Below, piece by piece: positions 24,173 through 32,935 of a DNA stretch of 64,000 nucleotides. Numbering within the stretch: position 1 is the first letter of the stretch; the number at the start of each line of letters is the position of its first letter. The notes under the pieces were generated by a model, which saw only the letters and a list, made by a program, of their open reading frames with translations, was not told the DNA's origin and ran no database searches. Made by a program: the position numbers and the translations under genes. Origin of the DNA: Kocuria marina (GTDB lineage Bacteria > Actinomycetota > Actinomycetes > Actinomycetales > Micrococcaceae); assembly GCA_014652975.1 (NCBI GenBank), contig BMZV01000001.1:124001-188000 (forward strand), in the 5' to 3' direction.

Positions 24173-25947
24173 CCGCCACCGCCACCCGGGCTGTATCCAG
24201 CCCTCCTGTGGACGAGAAACCACCCCACCTCGGACTGCTGTTCGCGAGCCTCATGGTCGTCATGCTGCTCGCGTCCCTCAGCCAGACCATCCTCTCCACC
24301 GCCCTGCCCACCATCGTGGGAGACCTAGGCGGTGTGGACCACATGAGCTGGGTCATCACCGGCTTCATCCTGGCTTCCACCGTGATGATGCCGGTCTACG
24401 GCCGCATCTCCGATCTCCTCGGCCGCAAGCCCGTGCTGATCGCGGCCATCGTGCTGTTCATCGCGGGCTCCGCCCTGGGTGCGGCGGCCGGGACCATGAG
24501 CTGGCTCATCACCGCCCGCGTGGTGCAGGGCCTGGGCGGCGGTGGTCTGATGATCCTCGCCCAGACCTCCATCGCGGACGTGGTCCCCGCCCGTGAGCGC
24601 GGCAAGTACATGGGCGTGATGGGCGCCGTGTTCGCCGTGTCCTCGGTGGCCGGGCCGCTGCTGGGCGGCTGGATCACGGAGGGTCCCGGCTGGCGCTGGG
24701 CGTTCTCCTTCAACATCCCGCTCGGAATCCTGGCCATCATCGCGGTGGCCGTGTTCCTCAAGCTGCCCCGGCGGCCCCGCGAGGAGCGCGAACGCATCGA
24801 TTATTTGGGCATGATCCTGCTGGCCGGTGCCACCACGTGCCTGATCCTGGTGTGCACGTGGGGCGGGACCCAGTACGACTGGAACTCCCCGCAGATCCTG
24901 CTGCTGTGCGCCACCACCCTGGCCGGGGCCATCGCCTTCGTGATCGCCGAGACCCGCGCGAGCAGCCCCGTGATCCCCCTGCCCCTGTTCAAGGACCGCA
25001 ACTTCACCCTGACCACCGTGTCCGGGCTCGCGGTGGGCGTGGCCATGTTCGGCGCGATCGGCTACATGCCCACCTACATCCAGATGGTCAAGGGCGTGGA
25101 CGCCACCCAGGCCGGTCTGCTCATGACCCCCATGATGGCGTCCCTGCTGATCACCTCGATCGTCTCGGGCCAGATCGTCTCCCGCACGGGCCGGTACAAG
25201 CTGTTCCCCCTGGTGGGCATGGTGATCATGGGCATCGGCCTGTGGCTGCTGTCCACCCTGGAAGTCTCGGACTCCACCGTTCGCATGTGCGTGTTCCTCG
25301 CGGTGTTCGGCGCGGGCATCGGGCTGAGCATGCAGATCCTGGTGCTCATCGTGCAGAACTCGGTGCCCAACCGGATCGTGGGCACCGCCACCGCCTCCAG
25401 CAACTTCTTCCGCCAGGTGGGAGCCACCGTGGGCTCCGCCGTGGTGGGCTCGCTGTTCATCTCCCGGCTGAAGGACCTGCTGGCGGAGAACCTGCCCAAG
25501 ATCCCGGGCAAGTCCGCCGGGGCGATGGACGCCAACTCCTTCACCCCGCAGAGCGTGCACGGGCTGCCGGCCATGTTCCGCGACCCGGTGATCCAGTCCT
25601 ACAACGACGCCCTGCTGCCCATCTTCCTGTTCATGATCCCGCTCGCGGTGCTCGCGTTCGTGCTGCTGCTGTTCGTGGAGGAGAAGCCCCTGGCCACCCG
25701 CGTGGACCTGAGCACGGGCGAGATCTCCACGGTCGAGGCCACCGCCACCGAGGCGCAGGCGGCAGTGGGCGCCTCGGACCGCCCCGCAGAATCCCCTCGT
25801 CAGCCGGGGACCGTGACGGACAGTGCCGCCTCTGAGTTCCCGCGAACCCGGGAGACCTCGCAGGCGTCGACAGCCACGCAGACCGCGGCCCGCCCGCCGC
25901 GCAGAGGCCGACGCGGTGGCCGCCCGGCGCCGCGCCACCGGGCCTGA
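24169..25947 (+). CDS. DHA2-family (EmrB/QacA) multidrug MFS exporter, 14 TM
   Basis: Proton-driven drug exporter of 592 aa. About 14 membrane segments are seen. Motif A (YGRISDLLGRKPVL), motif B (VVQGLGGGGLMIL) and motif C (AVSSVAGPLLGG) are intact. The C-terminal tail of about 85 residues is cytoplasmic, Thr/Ala-rich, then Arg-rich (PPRRGRRGGRPAPRHRA). The start is coupled to tetR by a 4-bp overlap and the gene ends at a strong hairpin. Substrates unknown. Confidence 0.95.
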   Translation: MTATATRAVSSPPVDEKPPHLGLLFASLMVVMLLASLSQTILSTALPTIVGDLGGVDHMSWVITGFILASTVMMPVYGRISDLLGRKPVLIAAIVLFIAGSALGAAAGTMSWLITARVVQGLGGGGLMILAQTSIADVVPARERGKYMGVMGAVFAVSSVAGPLLGGWITEGPGWRWAFSFNIPLGILAIIAVAVFLKLPRRPREERERIDYLGMILLAGATTCLILVCTWGGTQYDWNSPQILLLCATTLAGAIAFVIAETRASSPVIPLPLFKDRNFTLTTVSGLAVGVAMFGAIGYMPTYIQMVKGVDATQAGLLMTPMMASLLITSIVSGQIVSRTGRYKLFPLVGMVIMGIGLWLLSTLEVSDSTVRMCVFLAVFGAGIGLSMQILVLIVQNSVPNRIVGTATASSNFFRQVGATVGSAVVGSLFISRLKDLLAENLPKIPGKSAGAMDANSFTPQSVHGLPAMFRDPVIQSYNDALLPIFLFMIPLAVLAFVLLLFVEEKPLATRVDLSTGEISTVEATATEAQAAVGASDRPAESPRQPGTVTDSAASEFPRTRETSQASTATQTAARPPRRGRRGGRPAPRHRA

Positions 25948-26086
25948 AAGAGCGCTCCGGGATCCGAGTGATGCACGCCGTTCGCACCCCGGGACCAGCC
26001 GCTCCGCGTTGACCGGACGGGCGCTGAGGCGAGACGGCCCCGCCACGAATGCAGTGCCCGACATCACGGGCCCGCAACCGCGCGAC

Positions 26087-26132
26087 AGCACCGCCCCGCC
26101 CCTGGGATCCACCCCAGGGGCGGGGCGGTGCT
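26087..26132. terminator. Strong bidirectional terminator, MFS / CYTH-CHAD
   Basis: A perfect 20-bp stem (26087-26106 with 26113-26132) closes a 6-nt loop, almost all G-C. It lies two bases past the stop of the minus-strand CYTH-CHAD gene. No T run, but stability is extreme. The rest of the gap (25948-26086) holds nothing recognisable. Confidence 0.85.
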
Positions 26133-26134
26133 CG

Positions 26135-28075
26135 TCAGTCCTCCGACGGCAGTACCTCGCACAGGTCCTCCACCAGATCCTCGAGGATCTCCGGCGCCTC
26201 GAGCATCCCGTCCCGCAGGTCGGACAGCTCCATCCCGTGCAGCAGGCCCACCGCGTAGCGGTCCTTGCCCGTGCGCTGGAAGGACCGGCTGGCCCGGGCC
26301 AACCACTCCTCCATGACGGCGGCGTCCGTAATCACGCCCAGATCGTCCTGGTAGTCCTTGGCCACCGCGGCCGCACGGACCCGCTTCTTGCCCGCCGTGG
26401 CGTGGGCGTGCCCCAGTGCCTCGGACACGTACCGCGCGGACTTGGCGGCCTTGCGGGTCTCGTGGACCACGTCGAACGCCGCGGCGGTCTGCATTGCGTC
26501 CAGACCCGGGAGGGTGATGCGTCGACCCACTTCGGCAGCCATGTCGCTGACGTCGGTCGCGACATCGGCGTCCGGGACCTTGGCGTTGGCGGAGACGAGC
26601 ACACGGTTCAACGCGGCACCCAGCACGGTCTTGGCGAAGTCCTTGGCCGAAAGTTGCGCCGCGTCCTCGGTGATGTCCTGGCCCGCCGCGAGCACTCGCA
26701 GGTCCCGCACGAGTTGCAGGTAGGCGGCACCGTCGAGTTCCCGGCGCACGGTGCGGCCCGCCACCACGCCGAGCTGGTCGGCCGCGGCACGCAGTTCCTG
26801 CTTGGACTGTTCCGTCACCACGCCGGAGGGCTGGGCCTCGAGCAACACGTCGAGTCGCTGACGGGCGACCTCTTGATCGCGGGCATCACCCAGGACCCTG
26901 GCAACACCCTTGAGGCGCTGTTCAAGATCCGCGACGACGTCCTCGGTCACGAACCCACGCGCGGCCTGCAGTACGGCCCGCAACGCCCGCGAGCGCACCC
27001 GCAACTGGTGCACCGAGTCCGGGGCGTCGATCCGCACGGCGAAGTCCCACCGCTGCAGCTCCCCGGTCAGGCGGACGAGCATCGCCGTGAGAACGTCCGC
27101 TCCGGTCGGCTCGGACTCCGTTTCGGGCTCCGGCTCCGCCGCAGCGGGGACCTGAGAGTCCTTGTCCGAGGACTTCCCCGATTTCTTCTTCGACTTCTTC
27201 CCGGTCTTCTCGGCCTTGGCCTTCTTGCCCGGCTTCTTGCCGGAGCCCTTGTCCGTCTCCGCATCGCCCGTCATCTCGGACTTCGTGGCCGAACCCCGCT
27301 CCGATTCCGCCGACGCCTTCGCGGCATCTGTTTCGCTCACACCACCGTCCGAGGACGTGGCGTCATCGGTGCCGGAACTGGCGTGGTCCGGGAGGGCGGC
27401 GTCGTCGGAGGCACCGGCCTCTGCGGCGTGCTCCGGGGCGACGACCCGCACCGAGTCGCCACCGTCCTGGCCCAGGGCGCGGGCGATCTTCGCGACCGAG
27501 GACGACGGCGCCGCCCCCGCCGCGTACAGCACGGACTCCACGGCCTCGAACACCGTGCGCGCCTGCTTCTGGGTGAGGTCGTCGCGCGTGAGCTCGACCT
27601 CGCACTCGGACCATTCCCGCGTGACCCGGCCGCGCTCGTCGCGCGCGCTGACCGCGTCCAGGCACAGCTCCGCGTACTGACCGTCCTCCCCGAGCACCGG
27701 GTACACCGTGCGGTGGGTGTTGATGGTCGCGACCGGGGTGAGCTCCTCGCCCAGGGTCAGGCCGGTGAGGACCCTGCGCAGCGCGGCGGGGATCCGCTGC
27801 GCCGAGGTCTTCAGCGGCTCGTAATGCAGTTCCCCGCGCACCTGCCCAGCCTGGTACTTGACGTGCCAGCCGTCGTCGCTGCCGCCCGTACGACGCCGCA
27901 CGGCCACCTTCGCGTGCGCGAGCGCAAGATCGGCGGTGTCGTAGTACGTGGCGCTCATCTCGTGCTCCACGGGATCACCCACGGTGAAGTTCTTGAGCTT
28001 GTGCAGCTTGAGCCTGGGGGTGCGCTGCCCCGCGACATCGTACTTGCGTTCGATCTCGACCTGTTGGGTGACCAT
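26135..28075 (-). CDS. CYTH and CHAD domain protein
   Basis: Two-domain protein of 646 aa tied to polyphosphate or triphosphate chemistry. The CYTH domain (about 1-200) opens with the ExExK motif (VEIERKYDV), which binds triphosphate. The CHAD domain (about 322-640) has the conserved His-helix start SVHQLRVRSRALRAVL and VHETRKAAKSARYVSEAL; CHAD binds polyphosphate. The linker (about 203-320) is first acidic and Ser/Ala-rich, then a Lys/Gly/Ser run (KPGKKAKAEKTGKKSKKK). A GGGAGC site precedes the ATG. Substrate inferred from the families. Confidence 0.93.
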   Translation of the reverse strand: MVTQQVEIERKYDVAGQRTPRLKLHKLKNFTVGDPVEHEMSATYYDTADLALAHAKVAVRRRTGGSDDGWHVKYQAGQVRGELHYEPLKTSAQRIPAALRRVLTGLTLGEELTPVATINTHRTVYPVLGEDGQYAELCLDAVSARDERGRVTREWSECEVELTRDDLTQKQARTVFEAVESVLYAAGAAPSSSVAKIARALGQDGGDSVRVVAPEHAAEAGASDDAALPDHASSGTDDATSSDGGVSETDAAKASAESERGSATKSEMTGDAETDKGSGKKPGKKAKAEKTGKKSKKKSGKSSDKDSQVPAAAEPEPETESEPTGADVLTAMLVRLTGELQRWDFAVRIDAPDSVHQLRVRSRALRAVLQAARGFVTEDVVADLEQRLKGVARVLGDARDQEVARQRLDVLLEAQPSGVVTEQSKQELRAAADQLGVVAGRTVRRELDGAAYLQLVRDLRVLAAGQDITEDAAQLSAKDFAKTVLGAALNRVLVSANAKVPDADVATDVSDMAAEVGRRITLPGLDAMQTAAAFDVVHETRKAAKSARYVSEALGHAHATAGKKRVRAAAVAKDYQDDLGVITDAAVMEEWLARASRSFQRTGKDRYAVGLLHGMELSDLRDGMLEAPEILEDLVEDLCEVLPSED

Positions 28076-28091
28076 GGTGCTCCCTGTGTGG

Positions 28092-28128
28092 AACGCGCCG
28101 CGGCCCTGGTCGGGTGCCGCGGCGCGTT
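28092..28128 (-). terminator. Hairpin between membrane protein and CYTH-CHAD genes
   Basis: AACGCGCCGCGGC (28092-28104) pairs perfectly with GCCGCGGCGCGTT (28116-28128): 13 bp, 11-nt loop. It lies downstream of the 28156-29106 gene on the minus strand and just before the CYTH-CHAD start, so it probably separates the two units. Confidence 0.65.
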
Positions 28129-28155
28129 GCTGTCAACGAATGTTCTGCAGAGCTC

Positions 28156-29106
28156 TCAGGCCCGACGTCGCTTCAACACGTCGTCGAGGTTCAGCGCCGC
28201 AGGCTCCTGCTCACCGGCGCGCACGGCTTCCTTGAGGGACGTTGAACGAGCTGCCGGGCGCTCGGGCACGCGGAGGGGTTCCGGCTCGCTGCGCTCGACC
28301 ACGGGCGCTTGCGTGTAGAGCGGCTTGGGCACCGGGACCGGCTGCCACGTGGTGGCGCTCGACGCGGCCGGTGCCGCACTGCGGGCGACCTTGAGGGCCT
28401 CGGCGCGCAACTCGGCGACGGTGTAGACGGGTTCCGCGGGACGTTCGGCGGTTCCGGTGGCGGGCTGTTCACCGTCCACGGGCAGGTCCAGGGACGCGTG
28501 CAGCTCGCGGTCGTGCTGAGCGGCTTCCTGGCGGTCCTCGTCCTCGTTATCGAAGATCGCGTACTGCACGGGGGCGACGTCCGCGGTGACGGGACGGGCG
28601 GCGGCGCGCTGTTCACGGTCGGTGACGGCGAGGTAGCGCAGACCGGCCACGCACCCGGCGCCCAGCAGGAACAGGACCACGGGTACGGCCCAGGACACGG
28701 CGGTCAGTGGTGCGGCGAGAGCGCTCACCACGGCGGCCAGGAGCAGCAACACCCCGGTGAGGAAGATGATGGTGCGGTCCCACTTGATCCGCAGCCCCGC
28801 CAGGGAACCGCGCTGGACTGTGGTCGCGCCCGGCGCGGGTGCCGTTGTCTCCATGGCTTTCGTCTCCCGTTCGTGGACGTGTGATGAGGCTACTGTGTGC
28901 ACTGTAGTGGACTCCGCGCCCACGCGCTCCTGCCTGTGGATCACGGCACCGGTCTGCAGCTCTGGGGCCTCCACCTGGGCACGAACAGGAGCGTTCGTGC
29001 GCCGAGCCAGGCGCGGTGCGAACCGCACGACGCACAACACGATGATAATGGCCAATACGGCCGAACTGCTCACCCACGACAATCCCACCGTCTCAGCGTA
29101 GGACAC
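28156..29106 (-). CDS. Conserved membrane protein, function unknown
   Basis: Protein of 316 aa. One N-terminal membrane segment (VLAIIIVLCVVRFAPRLARR), a polar stretch of about 90 residues, a pair of membrane helices near 110-155 (IIFLTGVLLLLAAVVSALAA; VVLFLLGAGCVAGLRYL), then a long acidic, Pro/Ala-rich cytoplasmic tail ending LNLDDVLKRRRA. The GTG start at 29106 (VSYAETVGLSW) has no clear ribosome site. No enzyme motif seen. Possibly a cell-envelope or division-associated protein, but that is a guess. Confidence 0.75.
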   Translation of the reverse strand: MSYAETVGLSWVSSSAVLAIIIVLCVVRFAPRLARRTNAPVRAQVEAPELQTGAVIHRQERVGAESTTVHTVASSHVHERETKAMETTAPAPGATTVQRGSLAGLRIKWDRTIIFLTGVLLLLAAVVSALAAPLTAVSWAVPVVLFLLGAGCVAGLRYLAVTDREQRAAARPVTADVAPVQYAIFDNEDEDRQEAAQHDRELHASLDLPVDGEQPATGTAERPAEPVYTVAELRAEALKVARSAAPAASSATTWQPVPVPKPLYTQAPVVERSEPEPLRVPERPAARSTSLKEAVRAGEQEPAALNLDDVLKRRRA

Positions 29107-29200
29107 CGCGCCGTGATCCCCCGCAACGCAAACGCGTGTTGCTCACATCAATGTAATTCGATGCAGTTATGACGCCGTCCGGAGCTTTTTCACATGGCTG
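29107..29200. other. AT-rich gap between GNAT and membrane-protein genes
   Basis: Contains one of the few AT-rich stretches in the window (29140-29170), probably the promoter of the minus-strand membrane-protein gene: TACATT reads on the minus strand at about 29149-29154. CCGTCCGG at 29175-29182 can pair with CCGGACGG at 29216-29223 inside the GNAT 3' end, a possible weak terminator. Confidence 0.4.
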
Positions 29201-29845
29201 TCAGCGAGACGCGCGCCGGACGGTGATCCCCCGGTCCTCGCCCGTGAACCGACGAACGAGCCCCTCCGGGACCTCCTCCGCGGTGAGCGCAAAGCTTCGG
29301 TGGTCCGCCCAGTCACCCGCGATGTGCAGGAACCTCGGGCGCAGCCCCTCGTCCCGGAAACCCAGCTTCTCCACGACCCGCAGTGATTTGGCATTCTCCG
29401 GGCGGATGTTGATCTCCATCCGGTGCAACCGCAGGTGCTCGAAGCAGTAGTCGGTGGCCATGGCCACCGCCATGGGGGCGATCCCGCGCCCGGCTTGCGC
29501 GCCGTCCACCCAGTAGCCCAACGTCGCGGAGCGGAACGAACCCAGGGTGATGCCCGAGACGGTCAGCTGCCCCACGAGTTCGTGGCGCCGGGTCCCGGGG
29601 TCCTGCTCGGTGATCAACCACGGCAGGGTCTGTCCTTCCCGCGCCTGCTTGGTCATGGAGCGCACGAAACCACGAAACGACGGCGCCGCGCCGTCCGCCT
29701 CGGGGTTGCTCGCCTCCCATGGTTCGAGCCACTGCTTATTGCGGTAGCGCACCCGGTCCCATTCACCGCGGTCACTCATGGCCAGTGGGCGCAGCACGAG
29801 CTGCGCCCACTGAAGGGTGACCGGCCATTCTGCAGCCGTGTTCAC
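29201..29845 (-). CDS. GNAT N-acetyltransferase, RimJ/RimL-like
   Basis: Acetyl-CoA dependent acetyltransferase of about 214 aa: LVLRPLAMSDRGEWDRVRYRN, WLITEQDPGT, LGYWVDGAQAGRGIAPMAVA (acetyl-CoA loop), MEINIRPENAKSLRVVEKLG. This is the RimJ/RimL protein or ribosomal-peptide N-acetyltransferase type. The best start is GTG 29845 (VNTAAEWPV), 13 bp after the galU stop, so it is in an operon with galU. Confidence 0.88.
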   Translation of the reverse strand: MNTAAEWPVTLQWAQLVLRPLAMSDRGEWDRVRYRNKQWLEPWEASNPEADGAAPSFRGFVRSMTKQAREGQTLPWLITEQDPGTRRHELVGQLTVSGITLGSFRSATLGYWVDGAQAGRGIAPMAVAMATDYCFEHLRLHRMEINIRPENAKSLRVVEKLGFRDEGLRPRFLHIAGDWADHRSFALTAEEVPEGLVRRFTGEDRGITVRRASR

Positions 29846-29858
29846 GAAGGTGGGGACC

Positions 29859-30767
29859 TCAGCCTTCGAGGTCGCGGGCGTAGTCCTTGATCCAGGCGCG
29901 CAGGCCCGGACCGAGGTCCTCGCGTTCGCACGCGAGCTCGATGTTCGCCTTGAGGTAGGACAGCTTGTCCCCGGTGTCGAAGCGGCGGCCCTTGAAGACC
30001 ACGCCGTACATGCCGTGGGCAGCATCCCCGCGGTCCGCGATGGTCTGCATAGCATCCGTAAGCTGGATCTCGTCACCGCGACCGGGGGCCGTGTTCTCGA
30101 GGATCTCGAAGATCTCCGGGTGCAGCACGTAGCGGCCGATGATCGCGAGGTTGGACGGGGCGTCCTCCGGCGCGGGCTTCTCCACGAGGCCGTTGACCTG
30201 GACGTAGTCCTCCCCCTCGACGGCGGTGACGTCCGCGCAGCCGTACGCGCTGATGTTCTCGCGGGGCACCTCCATGAGGGCCACCACGGAACCGCCGGTG
30301 CGCTCCTGCACGCGGATCATCCGGGCGAGCAGGTCTTCCTTCTCGTCGATCAGGTCGTCGCCCAGCAGCACCGCGAACGGGTCGTCGCCCACGTGGGTCT
30401 GGGCACGCAACACCGCGTGTCCCAGCCCCTTGGGGTCCTGTTGCCGCAGGTAGTGGATCTCGCCCAGGTCCGACGCGTGCTCGACCTCGGCCAACAGGGC
30501 CTTCTTACCGGACGCATCCAGTTGCGCCTCGAGCGCGGGGACGCGGTCGAAGTGGTCCTCGAGGGCGCGCTTGGAGCGGCCGGTGATCATGAGGACGTCG
30601 TCCAGGCCGGCGTCCACGGCTTCCTGCACCACGTACTGGATGGCCGGGCGGTCCACCACGGGCAGCATTTCCTTGGGCATGGCCTTGGTGGCGGGCAGGA
30701 ATCGGGTGCCCAACCCCGCGGCGGGGATGACGGCCTTGTGTACGCGCTTGGTCTCTTCACGACTCAT
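29859..30767 (-). CDS. galU: UTP-glucose-1-phosphate uridylyltransferase GalU
   Basis: Makes UDP-glucose from UTP and glucose-1-phosphate for cell-wall and storage glycans (302 aa, normal). Motifs: AVIPAAGLGTRFLPATKAMP (nucleotide binding), LPVVDRPAIQYVV, LLGDDLID, GLVEKP, GDEIQLTDA and FKGRRFDTGDK. The ATG at 30767 has TACCCT six bases upstream and no ribosome site, so probably leaderless. Diverges from the 5-FCL gene across a region with palindromes. Confidence 0.97.
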   Translation of the reverse strand: MSREETKRVHKAVIPAAGLGTRFLPATKAMPKEMLPVVDRPAIQYVVQEAVDAGLDDVLMITGRSKRALEDHFDRVPALEAQLDASGKKALLAEVEHASDLGEIHYLRQQDPKGLGHAVLRAQTHVGDDPFAVLLGDDLIDEKEDLLARMIRVQERTGGSVVALMEVPRENISAYGCADVTAVEGEDYVQVNGLVEKPAPEDAPSNLAIIGRYVLHPEIFEILENTAPGRGDEIQLTDAMQTIADRGDAAHGMYGVVFKGRRFDTGDKLSYLKANIELACEREDLGPGLRAWIKDYARDLEG

Positions 30768-30787
30768 GGGATCAGGGTAAACGACCG

Positions 30788-30843
30788 CACACGGGCGCCC
30801 GCGTTCCAACGCCCGTGTGATACCGGGAATGCGAGAATTCTCG
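30788..30843. promoter_or_regulatory. Inverted repeats in the galU / 5-FCL divergent gap
   Basis: CACACGGGCG (30788-30797) pairs with CGCCCGTGTG (30810-30819), a perfect 10-bp stem with a 12-nt loop. CGAGAATTCTCG (30832-30843) is a perfect 12-bp palindrome, rare in this GC-rich sequence and a good operator candidate. No regulator family assigned. Confidence 0.5.
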
Positions 30844-30889
30844 GGAAATGTACTCCCAACGGTGAACAGGGAAGGACGGTCGACGACGC

Positions 30890-31528
30890 ATGGACCCCAC
30901 GGCATCCCCCGCGGACGCATCCCCGGTCCCCGAGGACAAGGCGCGATTGCGCGCACGGATCCTGGCGCGGCGGCGTCGTCGTGGGGCGGCCGCACGGCAC
31001 CGGGCGGAGACGGGGTTCGCGGAGCACCTGGCGCGCGTCCTCGCCGGGACCGGGACGGGTGACCTGGCTGCGTTCCTGCCGCTGCCGGACGAGCCGCCCC
31101 TGCTGTCCGCGCTCACGCAGGCGCATCACCGCGGCCACCGGGTCTGGTTGCCCGTGGTGGAACCCCTGCGGCAGTTGAGCTGGGTGCAGTGGCACCCGGA
31201 TGCCCCTCTGGTCCAGGGGGCGTTGCCCGGGCTGCTCGAACCCGCCGGGGAACGGCACGGGGCGGAGGTGTTCACGGCGGTGCGGGTGTTGCTCGTGCCG
31301 GTGGTCGCGGTGGACGAGGCCGGTGTGCGGCTGGGCTTCGGGGGCGGGTACTACGACCGGTTCCTGCCGCGCGTTACGGGGACCCGGCACCGGCTGGAGG
31401 CCATGGCCTGCTGCTACGCGGACGAGGTGCTGCCGGCGGGGACCGTCCCCCGCGAAGCGCACGATGCCGTGCTCAGCAGCGTCCTCACGGAACGCGGCGT
31501 CGTGCCCCTGGGGCCCTCCGGGCAGTGA
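30890..31528 (+). CDS. 5-formyltetrahydrofolate cyclo-ligase
   Basis: ATP-dependent conversion of 5-formyl-THF to 5,10-methenyl-THF (MTHFS/YgfA family, 212 aa). N-terminal KARLRARILARRRR binds ATP phosphates. The diagnostic C-terminal motif is GVRLGFGGGYYDRFL. The first 15 residues are an acidic, Pro-rich lead. GGAAGGAC before the ATG (spacing about 10) is a plausible ribosome site. FmdB follows 68 bp later. Confidence 0.95.
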   Translation: MDPTASPADASPVPEDKARLRARILARRRRRGAAARHRAETGFAEHLARVLAGTGTGDLAAFLPLPDEPPLLSALTQAHHRGHRVWLPVVEPLRQLSWVQWHPDAPLVQGALPGLLEPAGERHGAEVFTAVRVLLVPVVAVDEAGVRLGFGGGYYDRFLPRVTGTRHRLEAMACCYADEVLPAGTVPREAHDAVLSSVLTERGVVPLGPSGQ

Positions 31529-31596
31529 CCGCAGCCGTGGACGGGCGAGTAGGATGTGAGGTCGGTAAACCACCCTCACCCCTCGAAGGAACACCC

Positions 31597-31950
31597 GTGC
31601 CCGTTTACGCCTATGCCTGCAAAGATTGCGGCCATGCTTTCGACATCCGCCAGTCCTTCTCCGACGACGCCCTGACGGTGTGCCCGGAATGCGGCGGCCG
31701 GTTGCGGAAGAAGTTCAACTCGGTGGGCGTGGTGTTCAAGGGTTCCGGTTTCTACCGCAACGACTCGCGCTCGGACTCCTCCTCGAGCGGGAGTTCCTCC
31801 GGCACCTCGGGATCGGCGGATGCCACCGCGACCCCGGCCGCGGACAAGGGCGCAGGCAAGGACTCCGGCACCGCTGCGTCCGCCACCTCCGGCAGCGGCA
31901 CGAGCTCATCCTCCGCCTCGACCGCGAGCGGGTCGACCTCCGCGTCCTGA
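31597..31950 (+). CDS. FmdB-family zinc-ribbon protein
   Basis: Small protein of 117 aa. The N-terminal 55 residues form an FmdB zinc ribbon with two CxxC pairs (YACKDCGHAF; TVCPECGGRLRKKF) and the family's VVFKGSGFYRND. The C-terminal half is a low-complexity Ser/Gly/Ala/Thr tail without charge pattern. GTG 31597 follows GAAGGA. Family role is poorly known (named from formamide/amide-inducible operons). Confidence 0.92.
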   Translation: MPVYAYACKDCGHAFDIRQSFSDDALTVCPECGGRLRKKFNSVGVVFKGSGFYRNDSRSDSSSSGSSSGTSGSADATATPAADKGAGKDSGTAASATSGSGTSSSSASTASGSTSAS

Positions 31951-32172
31951 GTCGACGTCACTCCCACGGTCACTTCCGCCGGGCCCGCTGCTGACCGGAC
32001 CAGCGCGGCGTCCCTGCACGACGGGACCCGGGTCGACAGACCGGCGCATGCCTGATTCTCGCCGCGGCGAGCGCACTGCACGGGTGAGTGTTCGGCGCTG
32101 AGCCCACCCCCGGTCTCCACCGATCCACCACGCCGCTCCGGGACGACGACGCCGCCCGCCTAGCGTCCGGGT
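31951..32172. other. fmdB-SAF intergenic region
   Basis: No gene seen. CTCGCCGCGGCGAG (32058-32071) is a perfect palindrome with no loop. One copy of the CGACGACGCCG motif is at about 32145. TAGCGT six bases before the next ATG is its likely -10 box. Confidence 0.4.
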
Positions 32173-32847
32173 ATGCGCTCCCGATCCCGTCCGCACTATC
32201 CGCTGGCCTTGCGCGTCCGCACCGCGGTGCGGCGCCGCCACCGCCTCGTGGCCGCCGCGCTGTGTGCCCTGGCCCTGACGCTCGTGATCCTGCGACTCGC
32301 CCCGCCGAGCGCGCAGACCACACCCGTGGTCACGGCGGCCCGGGAGATCCCCGCGGGCCAGTCCCTTGCACCTGGTGACCTCACGGTCGCAGAGTTCCCG
32401 TCCGCCCTCACCCCCGCGTCAGCCTTCAGCAGTCCCGACGACGCCGCGGGGCAAACCACCACGATCGCCCTGACCGCGGGGCAACCCGTGACACCGTCCA
32501 CCGTGCTGGGCCCCGGGGTGCTCACGGGTCAGCCCCAGGGGACCACCGCTGCGACGGTGCGGGTGAGCGATCCCGCGGTGCTACGACATGTCCGACCGGG
32601 TGTCGTGGTGGACGTGGTGCACCACACCGACGATGCCTCGAACGGGCGCGGTCGCACCGTGGCCCAATCGGTCACCGTGCTGTGGGCCGCGACCGCACGC
32701 TCCCCCGACACCTCGTCCCTGCTCTCCGCGTCGGGCACCGACGGGGATGCCGGGCTCGTGGTCCTGGCGGCGTCCCGTGAGACCGCCGCGGAACTGGCCA
32801 CGCTCGACGGGACGGGTCGGGTGTCCCTCGTCCTGGTGTCGTCGTGA
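32173..32847 (+). CDS. SAF-domain membrane-anchored protein (CpaB/RcpC-like)
   Basis: Protein of 224 aa with an Arg-rich N-terminus, one membrane segment (LVAAALCALALTLVILRL) and an extracytoplasmic SAF domain (about 55-115: VVTAAREIPAGQSLAPGDLT, TIALTAGQPVTPSTVLGPGV). A second small domain (VRVSDPAVLRHVRPGVVVDV) completes the RcpC/CpaB-like fold. CpaB acts in Flp pilus assembly, but no pilus genes are nearby, so function stays open. TAGCGT lies six bases before the ATG. Confidence 0.8.
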   Translation: MRSRSRPHYPLALRVRTAVRRRHRLVAAALCALALTLVILRLAPPSAQTTPVVTAAREIPAGQSLAPGDLTVAEFPSALTPASAFSSPDDAAGQTTTIALTAGQPVTPSTVLGPGVLTGQPQGTTAATVRVSDPAVLRHVRPGVVVDVVHHTDDASNGRGRTVAQSVTVLWAATARSPDTSSLLSASGTDGDAGLVVLAASRETAAELATLDGTGRVSLVLVSS

Positions 32848-32935
32848 GGGAACGCGGGATCATGCAAAACCCTGCCCCGGGTCGAGGTCATACGGACTCG
32901 GGTGGAATCACCACCGGATCCATCCGGCAGCCGGT

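Noticed and set aside
12971-26018. Near-identical 18-mer around CGCTCCGCGTTGA at about 12970 and 26001
   Set aside because: A match of this length in GC-rich DNA can arise by chance in 64 kb, and only the first copy forms a good hairpin.
25823-28318. Plus-strand open frame of 831 codons
   Set aside because: Antisense shadow of the CYTH-CHAD gene in GC-rich DNA; composition is His/Arg/Gly-rich with no domain, and it crosses the strong terminator at 26087-26132.
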